NCBI RefSeq assembly: GCF_018614615.1
Contig: NZ_JAGGOK010000010.1
Span: 231,468-295,467, forward strand
DNA from: Streptomyces sp. ISL-100
Lineage (GTDB): Bacteria; Actinomycetota; Actinomycetes; Streptomycetales; Streptomycetaceae
Length of the DNA stretch: 64,000 nucleotides
Direction of reading: 5' to 3'
Shown in pieces: positions 54,526 through 63,979 of this stretch (position 1 is its first letter; each line of letters opens with the position of its first letter). A model generated the notes under the pieces. The model did no database searches. It was not told the DNA's origin and saw nothing but the letters and a program-made list of their open reading frames with translations. A program made the translations under genes and the position numbers.

Positions 54526-56506
54526 GGGTGATGTCCTTCCGCTCCGCCTGCGATGCACTGTCAACGTCGCCCGACGACCGCGCCACGACCCGGGCACCAC
54601 TGCCCGGCAGCGCCGTCGGATCCGCCGCCGGCGCCGGTCGCGTCGCTGCGGGCAGTGGCGACCGCTCGGCGCTCGGCTGTGCGGGCACCCTCGCGAGCCG
54701 GTTGGCACCGCCGCCCGGCCGGTCCCCCGTCACCCGGCTGTCCGCCTCCGCGCGCTCGCGCGCACGCCGCGAATCTTCGGGCTCCAGCGGAATGGGCGAA
54801 CCGCGCAGCGACTCGTCCGCCGTACGCGGCAGGGTGAGCCTGAACTGCGATCCGCCGCCCGGCTCTCCCCACGCCTGAAGCCAGCCGCCGTGCAGCCGCG
54901 CGTCTTCCACCGCGATGGACAGGCCGAGGCCGGTACCACCCGTGTGGCGCGCACGCGCCGGATCGGCCCGCCAGAACCGGTTGAACACCCGCGTCGCCTC
55001 CCCCGGCTTCAGCCCGACCCCGTAGTCACGGACCGCCACGGCGACAGCCCCACCCGCGGCGCCCAGCCGGACAACAACATCCCGGCCCTCACCGTGCTCT
55101 ACGGCATTGACGACAAGATTTCGAAGTACGCGCTCCACCCGCCGCGCATCGGCCTCGGCAACCACGGGCTGCTCATCACCGGTCACCCGTATCCGGGTCC
55201 CCTTGCGCTCGGCCAGCGGCTCGGCTCCCTCGATGACCCGGCGTACGACCTCACGCAGGTCTATCGGCTCCGCCTCCAGAGCCGCCGCACCCGCGTCGAA
55301 CCGGCTGATCTCCAGCAGGTCGGCGAGCAGCGACTCGAAGCGGTCCAGCTGTCCGGCGAGCAGCTCGGCGGACCGCGCCGTCACCGGATCGAAGTCGGAA
55401 CGCGCCTCATGAATGACGTCGGCGGCCATCCGTACGGTCGTCAGCGGCGTACGCAGCTCGTGCGAGACGTCCGACACGAAGCGCCGCTGGAGCCGGGACA
55501 GCTCCTCCAGCTGCTGGATCTTGACCTGCAAGTTCTGCGCCATCTTGTTGAAGGCCTCGCCGAGCCGCGCGATGTCGTCCTCACCCGTGACCTTCATACG
55601 TTCCTGGAGCCGGCCGGCGGACAGCCGCTCGGCGACCCCGGCGGCCATCCGCACAGGCGTGACGACCTGCCGCACGACCAGCCAGGCGATGCCGCCGAAC
55701 AGCACGACAACGAACACCCCCGCGGTGGCGAGCGTGGTTTTCACCAGGCTGAGCGACTCCTCCTCCTGCGTCAGCGGAAAGAGGTAGTAGAGCTGATACG
55801 GCTGGCCGCTGTTGTCATTCAACTGCTTCCCGATGACCAGACCGGGCTCGGACGGCTCCTGCGCGTCCGTGTACGTAATCCGGACAAAAGCCTTGTGCGC
55901 CTTGCCGGTCCCCTGATCGATCGCGTCCCGAAGCTTCTGCGGCACGCTCGCGCTCTGGTTCACGCCGCCCGACGCGCGGGGCCCGCGATTGCTGGAACTC
56001 TCGTCGTCCGAATCAGCACTGAGCGCCACCACGTGGAATGCCTGCCGGCCGCCGCTGGCGAGCTGCTCCACGAGCTCGGTCCTCCAGTTGGTGGAGTTGC
56101 GAGCGGTGGCCCTGGCCTGCGAGCTTTCTCCGGAGCCCGTTCCGGCGACGGTACGGGCCTTCTCCTCCGCCACGTCGAATCCACCGGCCGCCTGGCTCTG
56201 GGCAGCCTCCTGCTTCGCGTCGAGCAGGCCATTACGCACCTGCCACATCACCACGAAGCCGAGCAGCAGCACCACACCGAGCGACATCAGCAGTGAACCG
56301 ACGACCACGCGCAGCTGAATGTTCCGCCGCCACAGCCGCAGCGAAGGCAGCAGCGGCCGCCGCACCCAGCGCGCGAAGAGACGCAGGGCCGGACCGCCCT
56401 GCACGAAACGTCCGATCCTGGACGTCCTTCGCCGAGGACCGGCAGCCCGCCCCGTACGGACTCCCGGCTCCCCCCCGGGCATCGGAGCAGCGCTGCCTCG
56501 GCTCAT
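54515..56506 (-). CDS. mtrB: Sensor histidine kinase MtrB
   Basis: 663 aa. Two membrane helices (~70-92 and ~253-273) flank a ~160-residue sensor region; HAMP follows, then HisKA with the phospho-accepting His at ~348 (FVSDVSHELRTPL) and HATPase (NLVVNAVEHGEG, GVGLKPGE, GGTGLGLSI). Long disordered C-terminus (~590-663). Phosphorylates MtrA; regulates development and cell-wall genes in Streptomyces. Confidence 0.96.
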   Translation of the reverse strand: MSRGSAAPMPGGEPGVRTGRAAGPRRRTSRIGRFVQGGPALRLFARWVRRPLLPSLRLWRRNIQLRVVVGSLLMSLGVVLLLGFVVMWQVRNGLLDAKQEAAQSQAAGGFDVAEEKARTVAGTGSGESSQARATARNSTNWRTELVEQLASGGRQAFHVVALSADSDDESSSNRGPRASGGVNQSASVPQKLRDAIDQGTGKAHKAFVRITYTDAQEPSEPGLVIGKQLNDNSGQPYQLYYLFPLTQEEESLSLVKTTLATAGVFVVVLFGGIAWLVVRQVVTPVRMAAGVAERLSAGRLQERMKVTGEDDIARLGEAFNKMAQNLQVKIQQLEELSRLQRRFVSDVSHELRTPLTTVRMAADVIHEARSDFDPVTARSAELLAGQLDRFESLLADLLEISRFDAGAAALEAEPIDLREVVRRVIEGAEPLAERKGTRIRVTGDEQPVVAEADARRVERVLRNLVVNAVEHGEGRDVVVRLGAAGGAVAVAVRDYGVGLKPGEATRVFNRFWRADPARARHTGGTGLGLSIAVEDARLHGGWLQAWGEPGGGSQFRLTLPRTADESLRGSPIPLEPEDSRRARERAEADSRVTGDRPGGGANRLARVPAQPSAERSPLPAATRPAPAADPTALPGSGARVVARSSGDVDSASQAERKDITRGH

Positions 56507-56507
56507 A

Positions 56508-57197
56508 TCAGCTCGGTCCGGCCTTGTAACCGACCCCGCGGACGGTCACAACGATCTCCGGACGCTCCGGGTCCTTCTCGACCTTCGACCGCAACCGTTG
56601 GACATGGACATTGACCAGCCGGGTGTCCGCGGCATGGCGATAACCCCACACCTGCTCCAGCAGCACCTCGCGGGTGAACACCTGCCAGGGCTTACGGGCG
56701 AGCGCGACCAGCAGGTCGAACTCGAGCGGCGTCAGGGCGATGGACTGCCCCTCCCTCTTCACGGAATGACCGGCCACGTCAATGACCAGGTCTCCGATTG
56801 CCAGCTGTTCCGGCGCCGGCTCCTCCGACCTCCTCAGTCGCGCCCTGATACGGGCTACGAGCTCCTTGGGCTTGAACGGCTTGACGATGTAGTCGTCAGC
56901 GCCGGACTCCAGCCCCACCACCACATCTACGGTGTCGCTCTTGGCGGTGAGCATGACGATCGGCACCCCGGACTCGGCCCGGATCAGTCGGCAGACTTCG
57001 ATGCCGTCCCGTCCGGGCAGCATGAGATCCAGCAGCACCAGGTCAGGCTTGGCCTCCCTGAATGCGGCCAGTGCCTTGTCGCCATCCGCTACGAACGACG
57101 GCTCAAATCCTTCACCACGCAGCACAATGCCGAGCATCTCGGCCAGTGCGGTGTCGTCGTCGACGACAAGGACGCGTCCCTTCATAAACGACATCAT
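56508..57197 (-). CDS. mtrA: Response regulator MtrA
   Basis: 229 aa. OmpR-type: acidic DD at 13-15, phospho-acceptor D57 (LLDLMLPG), Lys at KPFKPKEL, winged helix with RLVNVHVQRLRSKVE. The stop is 1 bp before the mtrB start codon end, so tightly coupled. An alternative start at the internal ATG (codon 5) is possible. Pleiotropic regulator of development and antibiotic genes. Confidence 0.96.
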   Translation of the reverse strand: MMSFMKGRVLVVDDDTALAEMLGIVLRGEGFEPSFVADGDKALAAFREAKPDLVLLDLMLPGRDGIEVCRLIRAESGVPIVMLTAKSDTVDVVVGLESGADDYIVKPFKPKELVARIRARLRRSEEPAPEQLAIGDLVIDVAGHSVKREGQSIALTPLEFDLLVALARKPWQVFTREVLLEQVWGYRHAADTRLVNVHVQRLRSKVEKDPERPEIVVTVRGVGYKAGPS

Positions 57198-57201
57198 CCC
57201 A

Positions 57202-58356
57202 TTAGCTAATCGTTACCTGGCGTGACCTGGCACACAGGTCTGCCAGTGCGGCCCCCGTGACCGGGGAAATTGCACCCTGCTCCGTGACGATCGCGGTCAC
57301 CAGTTCTGGCGGCGTTACGTCGAAGGCCGGGTTGTACGCCTGTGTCCCCAACGGCGCCACAGGCATCCCGGCCCCCATCCCGGCATCAGATCCAGCCACC
57401 GGGACCGACGGCACCGTGAACTCTGTCACCTCCTGCCCCGACCGCTGCTCCACCTCGATGGAAGCACCGTCCGGAGTGCCCAGATCCACCGTGGTCACGG
57501 GCGCGACCACGATGAACGGAACGTGGTGGTACTTGGCCAGCACCGCGAGCGGATAGCTCCCCACCTTGTTGGCCACCGAACCGTCGGCCGCGATCCGGTC
57601 GGCGCCGATGAGTACGGCGTCCACCTCACCGGCGGCGAAGAGCGAACCCGCCGCATTGTCCGTGAGCAGCGTGTACGCCATGCCGTGCCGTGCGGCCTCG
57701 TACGTCGTGAGCCGCGCGCCCTGCAGCAGCGGGCGGGTCTCGTCGACCCACAGCCGCCGCAGCCTGCCCGTCCGGTGTGCGGCCAGCGCCACCGCGAACG
57801 CCGTGCCCTCACCGCCCGAGACCAGCGCCCCGGTGTTGCAGTGAGTCAGTACGCGGTGCCCCCCTCCCGGCAGTAGTTCCTCCAGGAGGGCCAGCCCGTG
57901 CGCAGCCATCCGCGCACTGGCTTCGGCATCGGCCCGGTGCAGCTCCCGCGCGGCGACCAGCGCCGACGCAGCCGCCCGCTCGGCGCCCGCCCCCTTCTCG
58001 ACGGCCGCCCGGTACGCCGCTGCCGCGTGCCGCACCCCGTACCCGAGGTTCACGGCGGTGGGCCGCGCCCGCTCCAGCAGCCCCACGGCCTCGTCCACGT
58101 CGTACCCCCGCGCGGCAGCCAGCGCCACCCCGTAGGCACCGGCGAGCCCCAGCACGGGCGCTCCACGAACAGCGAGCGTCTGGATGGCCTGCACCAGCGC
58201 AGGCACATCCGTACAGACCAGCTCGACCTCCTCCGCGGGCAGCCGCGTCTGGTCGAGCAGCACCAGCACGGGACCCTCGGGCGGCTCCTCCCACCGCAGC
58301 GTAGGGAGCGGGGGCGGCTCGGCGCCCGCTGGGAATTGCGCGTCCTGATCAGCCAT
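57202..58356 (-). CDS. mtnA: S-methyl-5-thioribose-1-phosphate isomerase
   Basis: 384 aa from ATG 58356 (MADQDAQFPAGAEPPP). eIF-2B-like fold with LTHCNTGALVSGG (catalytic Cys), LIGADRIAADGSVANKVGSYPLAVLA and the C-terminal TPPELVTAIVTEQGAISP. Isomerises methylthioribose-1-phosphate in methionine salvage. Upstream of mtrA on the same strand with a 4-bp gap, so mtrA may be read partly from the mtnA promoter. Confidence 0.95.
   Translation of the reverse strand: MADQDAQFPAGAEPPPLPTLRWEEPPEGPVLVLLDQTRLPAEEVELVCTDVPALVQAIQTLAVRGAPVLGLAGAYGVALAAARGYDVDEAVGLLERARPTAVNLGYGVRHAAAAYRAAVEKGAGAERAAASALVAARELHRADAEASARMAAHGLALLEELLPGGGHRVLTHCNTGALVSGGEGTAFAVALAAHRTGRLRRLWVDETRPLLQGARLTTYEAARHGMAYTLLTDNAAGSLFAAGEVDAVLIGADRIAADGSVANKVGSYPLAVLAKYHHVPFIVVAPVTTVDLGTPDGASIEVEQRSGQEVTEFTVPSVPVAGSDAGMGAGMPVAPLGTQAYNPAFDVTPPELVTAIVTEQGAISPVTGAALADLCARSRQVTIS
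57212..57226. promoter_or_regulatory. Candidate MtrA-binding site before mtrA
   Basis: On the minus strand GTCAC-GCCAG-GTAAC: two GTNAC half-sites spaced 10 bp apart, 15 bp upstream of the mtrA start and inside the last codons of mtnA. Fits the direct-repeat boxes reported for MtrA and its autoregulation. Confidence 0.45.
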
Positions 58357-58496
58357 CTGCCCAGTCTGCCCGCTGAGGCACCGACAATTGAAGGTGCACA
58401 GGAGATACGGGCCCCGGTCCGCCGACAAGTGCCCCATGACACGATGGCTGCCAACCTGCCGCCGCAACCGCGGACGGGCACCGTGAAGGAGCGACG

Positions 58497-59762
58497 ATGA
58501 ACGACTCTCCGGGCTGGGCCTCGCCCGGATCTGCCCCCTCCGACGGTCAGAAGCCGGCCGTGCCACGGCCCGCCGAGCCGGCCGAGACCGTCGAGCCCGC
58601 CGAGCCCGCCGAGCCCGCCGATCAGAGCAATCCCGTATCGAAGTGGTCGAAGGAGCAGCCCCCGGCAGGCCAGTGGTCCGCCCCCAGCGGCCCTGGCGGG
58701 CACCCCGGCCCCCCGCAGCAGCAGCCGGCACCGAACTGGGGCGGCAGGCCCCAGGGCGGCGGCTGGGGCGGTCCTGCGCCCGTCGCCAAGCCCGGAGTGA
58801 TCCCGCTGCGCCCGCTCGGCATCGGCGAGATCCTCGACGGAGCGGTGTCGACGCTGCGCGCCCACTGGCGCACGGTCCTCGGCATCACGGTCACCGTCGC
58901 GGTGATCACCCAGATCTGCGACATCCTGATCCAGCGCTACCTGCTCCCCGCGCCGCCCGAGGTCGACCCGAACGCCACGCCGTCCGAAGCCCTCAGCCAG
59001 TCCTTCGAGGCGATGCGGAGCACCCTGGTCAGCGCGGCCCCCACGTTCGCGATCGCTCTCATCGGCACACTCTTCACCACGGCTCTGCTGACCATGGTGA
59101 TCAGCCGCTCCGTGCTCGGCCGCCCGGTGACACTCGCCGACGCCTGGCGCGAGGCCAAGCCCCAGCTGCCCCAGCTGCTCGGCCTGACCCTGCTGCTCCC
59201 CCTCCTCGCCGCCGCGATCATGACGGTCGGCATCCTCCCCGGCCTCCTGCTGGGCGGCGCGGCAGGCATCACCCTCGCGCTCCTCCTCGGTACGGCGGCC
59301 TTCGTCGCCGTCCTGTGGCTGATGGTCCGCTTCAGCCTCGCCTCGCCCGCCCTGATGCTGGAGAGGCAGAGCATCAAGAAGTCGCTGAGCCGCTCGGCCA
59401 AGCTGGTCAGCGGCGCCTGGTGGCGGGTCTTCGGCATCATGCTGCTCACGATGCTGCTCACCTTCATCGTGTCGATGATCATCGCCGTGCCGTTCGGCCT
59501 CATTGCCTACGCCGCCGACGACGGCCTGGACGGACTGTTCACCGGGGAGACTCCGGAATTCGGCTGGCCCTTCCTGATCATCACCGGCATCGGCGCCGTG
59601 ATCGCCGCCTCGATCACCTACCCGATCAACGCCGGCGTGACGGTCCTGCTCTACGTCGACCAGCGCATCCGCCGCGAGGCTCTCGACCTCGAACTCTCCC
59701 GCGCCGCCGGCATCCCCGGCTACGGCCCCCAGCAGCCCACCGACACCACACCCGGGAGCTGA
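58497..59762 (+). CDS. Membrane protein with Pro/Gly-rich head, 421 aa
   Basis: Residues 1-95 are disordered (EPAEPAEPAD, PPQQQP). From VIPLRPLGIGEILDGAVSTLRAHWRTVLG it is a polytopic protein with about six helices, the pattern of the glycerophosphoryl-diester-phosphodiesterase membrane-domain family common in Actinobacteria. No catalytic part. First of five co-directional genes; 4 bp gap to the DUF4129 gene. Confidence 0.78.
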   Translation: MNDSPGWASPGSAPSDGQKPAVPRPAEPAETVEPAEPAEPADQSNPVSKWSKEQPPAGQWSAPSGPGGHPGPPQQQPAPNWGGRPQGGGWGGPAPVAKPGVIPLRPLGIGEILDGAVSTLRAHWRTVLGITVTVAVITQICDILIQRYLLPAPPEVDPNATPSEALSQSFEAMRSTLVSAAPTFAIALIGTLFTTALLTMVISRSVLGRPVTLADAWREAKPQLPQLLGLTLLLPLLAAAIMTVGILPGLLLGGAAGITLALLLGTAAFVAVLWLMVRFSLASPALMLERQSIKKSLSRSAKLVSGAWWRVFGIMLLTMLLTFIVSMIIAVPFGLIAYAADDGLDGLFTGETPEFGWPFLIITGIGAVIAASITYPINAGVTVLLYVDQRIRREALDLELSRAAGIPGYGPQQPTDTTPGS

Positions 59763-59766
59763 TGCG

Positions 59767-60456
59767 GTGTCCACAGCGGGGGGCAGGACAACAGCGAGCC
59801 TCCGGGCTCGCGCAAGTGACGACGTACCGGTGGACATTCCACGCGTCCCGGCCCGAGAGGCCGCAGAGCGCGAACTGTCCAAGCCGATGTACCACGAGAA
59901 CGACCCGAGCTTCCTCGAACGGGCCATCGACCGCTTCTGGGAATGGGTCAACGACCTGTTCAGCGCGGCGTCCGGGGCCACACCGGGAGGCGCGGTGGGG
60001 CTCGTGGTCGTCGTCGTGCTCGTCGTGCTCCTCGCCGCCGGCCTGTGGCTACGGCTCGGCACCCCCCAACGCACCCCTTCCCTTGAAGGGACGCTGTTCG
60101 ACGAAGGCCCGCGCAGCGCGGCGGAGCACCGCGCCGCCGCCGAGGCACACGCCGCCTCACACCGCTGGAACCAGGCCGTCCAGGAACGGATGCGGGCCGT
60201 CGTACGCTCCCTGGAAGAGCGCGCCCTCCTCGACCCGCGCCCCGGCCGCACCGCGGACGAGGCCGCCTCTGAAGCCGGACAGTCCCTCCCCGGCCACGCC
60301 GCCCGACTGCGCGCCGCCGCCCGCGAATTCGACGACGTCACATACGGCGGCCGCACCGCCGACCAACAGGCGTACCAGCGCCTGAGCGAACTCGACTCCG
60401 CCGTCGAGCGCACAAAGCCGCTGCTCGGTTCCGCGGCCCAAGGAGCCTCGGAATGA
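59767..60456 (+). CDS. DUF4129 domain protein
   Basis: 229 aa, GTG start. One membrane helix (~80-100) then the C-terminal DUF4129 helical domain (QAVQERMRAVVRSLEER, GHAARLRAAAREFDDVTYGGR). Found with MoxR and DUF58 genes in actinobacterial clusters. Stop overlaps the next start by 4 bp (ATGA). Confidence 0.88.
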   Translation: MSTAGGRTTASLRARASDDVPVDIPRVPAREAAERELSKPMYHENDPSFLERAIDRFWEWVNDLFSAASGATPGGAVGLVVVVVLVVLLAAGLWLRLGTPQRTPSLEGTLFDEGPRSAAEHRAAAEAHAASHRWNQAVQERMRAVVRSLEERALLDPRPGRTADEAASEAGQSLPGHAARLRAAAREFDDVTYGGRTADQQAYQRLSELDSAVERTKPLLGSAAQGASE

Positions 60457-61637
60457 CCGGAGCTCGCACTGGCTCCACCTCGGCCTCCCCCACCGCCCGC
60501 CAGATCTGGACACGCGCCCGCGGCCTCCTCCTCGGCCTGGTCGTCATCCTCGTCGCCGGGATCGCCATCGCCGCCGTACGCTCCGGCGACCAGCACGGCC
60601 GACTCGACCCGCGCTCCGCCGACCCCCACGGCAGCCGCGCCGCAGCCGAACTCCTCAAGGCCCGTGGTGTCAGCACCCACGTGGTCACCAACCTCGACGA
60701 AGCCACGGCCGCGGCGACCGCCGACAGCACTCTGCTCGTAACCGCCCCCAATCTCCTGACACCCCGGCAGCAGCGCCAACTCCGCACCACCATGCAGGAA
60801 TCCGCGTCCCGTACGGTGCTCCTCGCGCCCGGCGCCCCCTCGGTCCCCACTCTCGCTCCGGGCGTGCGCGTCGAGCGGCGCACCACCGTGTCGCCGCACT
60901 CCCCCCAGTGCTCGCTGCCTGCCGCGCTCCGCGCCGGCGACGCCGACACCGGCGGACTCCGCTACACCACCGAAGCCCCCGACGCCGACGCCTGCTACCC
61001 CAGCGACGGCCTCGCCACCGTCCTGCGCGTACCGCACACCGCAGGCAGCGACACCGTCCTGCTCGGCGCGCCGGACATCCTCTACAACGACCGCCTCGAC
61101 GAACAGGGCAACGCCTCGCTCGCCCTTCAACTCCTCGGCTCCCGGCCCCATCTCGTCTGGTACCTCCCCTCGCTCGGCGACGCCTCGGCCACCGACGGTG
61201 GCGAAAGCAGCTTCTACGACCTGGCCCCTCCCGGCTGGCTCTGGGGAACGCTCCAACTCACCCTCGCCGCCGTACTCACCGCCATCTGGCGCGGCCGCCG
61301 ACTGGGCCCCCTCGTCACCGAACAGCTCCCGGTAGCCGTCCGGGCCTCCGAGACCACCGAGGGCCGCGCCCGTCTCTACCGCCGAGCCGACGCCCGCGAC
61401 CGCGCAGCCTCGGCCCTCCGCTCGGCAACCCGCACTCGCCTGGCCCCCCTTCTCGGCGTGCCCGCCTCCCGGGCGCACGCCTCCGACGCCCTGATCCCAG
61501 CCGTCTCCGCCCACCTGCCGACGACCGGCCGGGACCTCCCCGCCCTTCTCTTCGGCACCGCACCCTCCAACGACGCCGGCCTCATCCGCCTGGCAGACGA
61601 ACTCGACGCCCTCGAAAGGGAGGTACGCGCTTCATGA
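60453..61637 (+). CDS. DUF4350 domain protein
   Basis: 394 aa. N-terminal membrane helix (~25-45), an extracytoplasmic DUF4350 domain (DPHGSRAAAELLKARGVSTHVV, YPSDGLATVLRV), a second helix (~255-275) and a cytoplasmic tail. Coupled by ATGA overlaps to both neighbours. Precise role unknown. Confidence 0.88.
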   Translation: MTGARTGSTSASPTARQIWTRARGLLLGLVVILVAGIAIAAVRSGDQHGRLDPRSADPHGSRAAAELLKARGVSTHVVTNLDEATAAATADSTLLVTAPNLLTPRQQRQLRTTMQESASRTVLLAPGAPSVPTLAPGVRVERRTTVSPHSPQCSLPAALRAGDADTGGLRYTTEAPDADACYPSDGLATVLRVPHTAGSDTVLLGAPDILYNDRLDEQGNASLALQLLGSRPHLVWYLPSLGDASATDGGESSFYDLAPPGWLWGTLQLTLAAVLTAIWRGRRLGPLVTEQLPVAVRASETTEGRARLYRRADARDRAASALRSATRTRLAPLLGVPASRAHASDALIPAVSAHLPTTGRDLPALLFGTAPSNDAGLIRLADELDALEREVRAS

Positions 61638-62608
61638 GCGCCCAGCCCGCAGAGAACCCAGACAGCGCCCGAGCCTCCCTCGAAGCCCTGCGCACCGAGA
61701 TCGCGAAGGCCGTGGTCGGCCAGGATCCCGCTGTCACCGGACTCGTCGTAGCCCTGCTCTGCCGAGGCCACGTCCTGCTCGAAGGAGTCCCCGGAGTAGC
61801 CAAGACGCTGCTGGTCCGCGCCCTCGCGGCCTCCCTCGAACTGGACACGAAGCGCGTCCAGTTCACCCCCGACCTCATGCCCAGCGACGTCACGGGATCT
61901 CTGGTCTACGACGCCCGCACCGCCGAGTTCTCCTTCCAGCCCGGCCCCGTCTTCACGAACCTCCTCCTCGCGGACGAAATCAACCGCACGCCCCCCAAGA
62001 CGCAGGCGTCCCTCCTGGAGGCAATGGAGGAGCGCCAGGTCACCGTCGACGGAACGCCCCGCCCCCTGCCCGACCCCTTCCTGGTCGCCGCGACCCAGAA
62101 CCCCGTGGAGTACGAGGGCACTTACCCCCTCCCCGAGGCGCAACTGGACCGCTTCCTCCTCAAGCTCACCGTCCCGCTCCCGTCCCGCGAGGACGAGATC
62201 GGCGTCCTGACCCGCCACGCGGAGGGCTTCAACCCCCGCGACCTGCACGCAGCCGGCCTACGCCCCGCCGCCAACACCGCCGACTTGGAAGCGGCCCGTG
62301 CTGCCGTGGCCAAGACCGCAGTCTCCGCCGAGATCACCGGTTACGTCGTCGATATCTGCCGTGCCACCCGAGAATCCCCCTCACTCACTCTCGGCGTCTC
62401 ACCCCGAGGCGCCACCGCTCTGCTCTCCACCGCCCGTGCCTGGGCCTGGCTCACCGGCCGGGACTATGTCATCCCCGACGACGTGAAGGCCCTCGCGCTG
62501 CCCACCCTGCGCCACCGCATCCAGCTCCGGCCCGAGGCGGAGATGGAAGGAGTCACCGCCGACTCCGTCATCACCGCGATCCTGGCCCACGTCCCCGTCC
62601 CCCGCTGA
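61634..62608 (+). CDS. MoxR-family AAA+ ATPase
   Basis: 324 aa from ATG 61634. Walker A GVPGVAKT (51-58), Walker B LLADEINRTPPKTQASLLEAMEE, sensor ATQNPVEYEGTYPLPEAQLDRF, all standard for MoxR. Chaperone-like ATPase acting with the VWA/DUF58 protein encoded next. Confidence 0.95.
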   Translation: MSAQPAENPDSARASLEALRTEIAKAVVGQDPAVTGLVVALLCRGHVLLEGVPGVAKTLLVRALAASLELDTKRVQFTPDLMPSDVTGSLVYDARTAEFSFQPGPVFTNLLLADEINRTPPKTQASLLEAMEERQVTVDGTPRPLPDPFLVAATQNPVEYEGTYPLPEAQLDRFLLKLTVPLPSREDEIGVLTRHAEGFNPRDLHAAGLRPAANTADLEAARAAVAKTAVSAEITGYVVDICRATRESPSLTLGVSPRGATALLSTARAWAWLTGRDYVIPDDVKALALPTLRHRIQLRPEAEMEGVTADSVITAILAHVPVPR

Positions 62609-62615
62609 CGAGGCG

Positions 62616-63932
62616 ATGACCGTGGCCCTCACCGGACGAACCGCACTCCTCGCCGCTCTCGGCGCGATCCCCATCGGCATCCTCGCGCCGAACTGGTCCG
62701 GGGTCCTCGCCGTGAACGCTCCCCTCACGCTCGCAATTCTGTGCGACTACGCCCTGGCCGCGCCAGTGCGAAAGCTCCGTTTCACCCGAAGTGGTGACAC
62801 GTCAGTTCGATTGGGTGACGATGCCGAGATCCAGTTGACCGTCACGAACCCCTCGGGCCGCCCCCTGCGTGCCCAGCTCCGCGACGCCTGGCCGCCCAGT
62901 AGCTGGCCCACCGGCACCGAACAGGCAGCCTCACGCCACGAGCTGACCATCCCTGCAGGAGAGCGCCGCCGCCTCACCACTGCCCTGCGGCCCACCCGCC
63001 GGGGCGACAGCCACGCCGAACGGATCACCGTCCGCTCCTACGGGCCGCTCGGCCTGGCAGCCCGCCAGGGCAGCCACCGAGTCCCGTGGACCATCCGCGT
63101 CCTGCCGCCCTTCACAAGCCGCAAGCACCTCCCGTCCAAGCTGGCCCGCCTCCGCGAGCTCGACGGCCGCACCAGCGTCCTGAGGCGCGGCGAGGGCACC
63201 GAATTCGACAGCCTCCGCGACTACGTTCCCGGCGACGACACCCGCTCCATCGACTGGCGCGCCACCGCCCGGCAGAACACCGTCGCCGTACGCACGTGGC
63301 GCCCGGAACGCGACCGGCACATCCTGGTCGTCCTCGACACCGGCCGCACCTCGGCAGGCCGCGTCGGCGACGTACCGCGCCTGGACGCCTCCATGGACGC
63401 CGCCCTTCTCCTCGCCGCTCTGGCCTCACGCGCGGGCGACCGCGTCGACCTCCTGGCCTACGACCGCCGCATCCGCGCCCAGGTCCAGGGCCGAACCGCA
63501 GGCGACGTCCTGCCGGCCCTGGTCAACGCCTTGGCCCCGCTGGAGCCCGCGCTGGTCGAAACCAACGCCCGGGGCCTCAGCGCCGCGGCACTGGCCAACG
63601 CCCCCCGACGTTCCCTGGTCGTGCTACTGACCGGCCTGGACGCGGCCCCGGTGGAGGAAGGCATCCTCCCCGTACTTCCGCAGCTCACCCAACGCCACAC
63701 CGTCCTGGTGGCGTCAGTAGCCGATCCCCGCGTCGAGGAAATGGCAGCCAGCCGCGGCACAGTCGACGCGGTCTACGAAGCCGCCGCCGCGACTCAGGCC
63801 CAGGAACAGCGCCGCCGCACAGCGGAGAAACTTACCCGCCACAACGTCACAGTCGTCGACGCAACCCCCGACGACCTGGCCCCGGCTCTCGCTGACGCAT
63901 ACCTCGCCCTGAAAGCGGCAGGCCGCCTGTAA
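62616..63932 (+). CDS. DUF58 / VWA-like domain protein
   Basis: 438 aa. Two N-terminal membrane helices (~10-55), an Ig-like part, the DUF58 signature EFDSLRDYVPGDDTRSIDWRATAR, and a VWA-like domain beginning ILVVLDTGRTSAG. Partner of the MoxR ATPase. 7 bp downstream of it. Confidence 0.93.
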   Translation: MTVALTGRTALLAALGAIPIGILAPNWSGVLAVNAPLTLAILCDYALAAPVRKLRFTRSGDTSVRLGDDAEIQLTVTNPSGRPLRAQLRDAWPPSSWPTGTEQAASRHELTIPAGERRRLTTALRPTRRGDSHAERITVRSYGPLGLAARQGSHRVPWTIRVLPPFTSRKHLPSKLARLRELDGRTSVLRRGEGTEFDSLRDYVPGDDTRSIDWRATARQNTVAVRTWRPERDRHILVVLDTGRTSAGRVGDVPRLDASMDAALLLAALASRAGDRVDLLAYDRRIRAQVQGRTAGDVLPALVNALAPLEPALVETNARGLSAAALANAPRRSLVVLLTGLDAAPVEEGILPVLPQLTQRHTVLVASVADPRVEEMAASRGTVDAVYEAAAATQAQEQRRRTAEKLTRHNVTVVDATPDDLAPALADAYLALKAAGRL

Positions 63933-63950
63933 GGGCCCCTGCAAAACAGA

Positions 63951-63979
63951 AAGGCCCTGCCGACGGGCGGCGGGGCCTT
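63951..63979 (+). terminator. Terminator after the MoxR/DUF58 cluster
   Basis: AAGGCCC/GGGCCTT outer stem with a GC-rich interior, 19 bp after the DUF58 stop. Confidence 0.6.
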
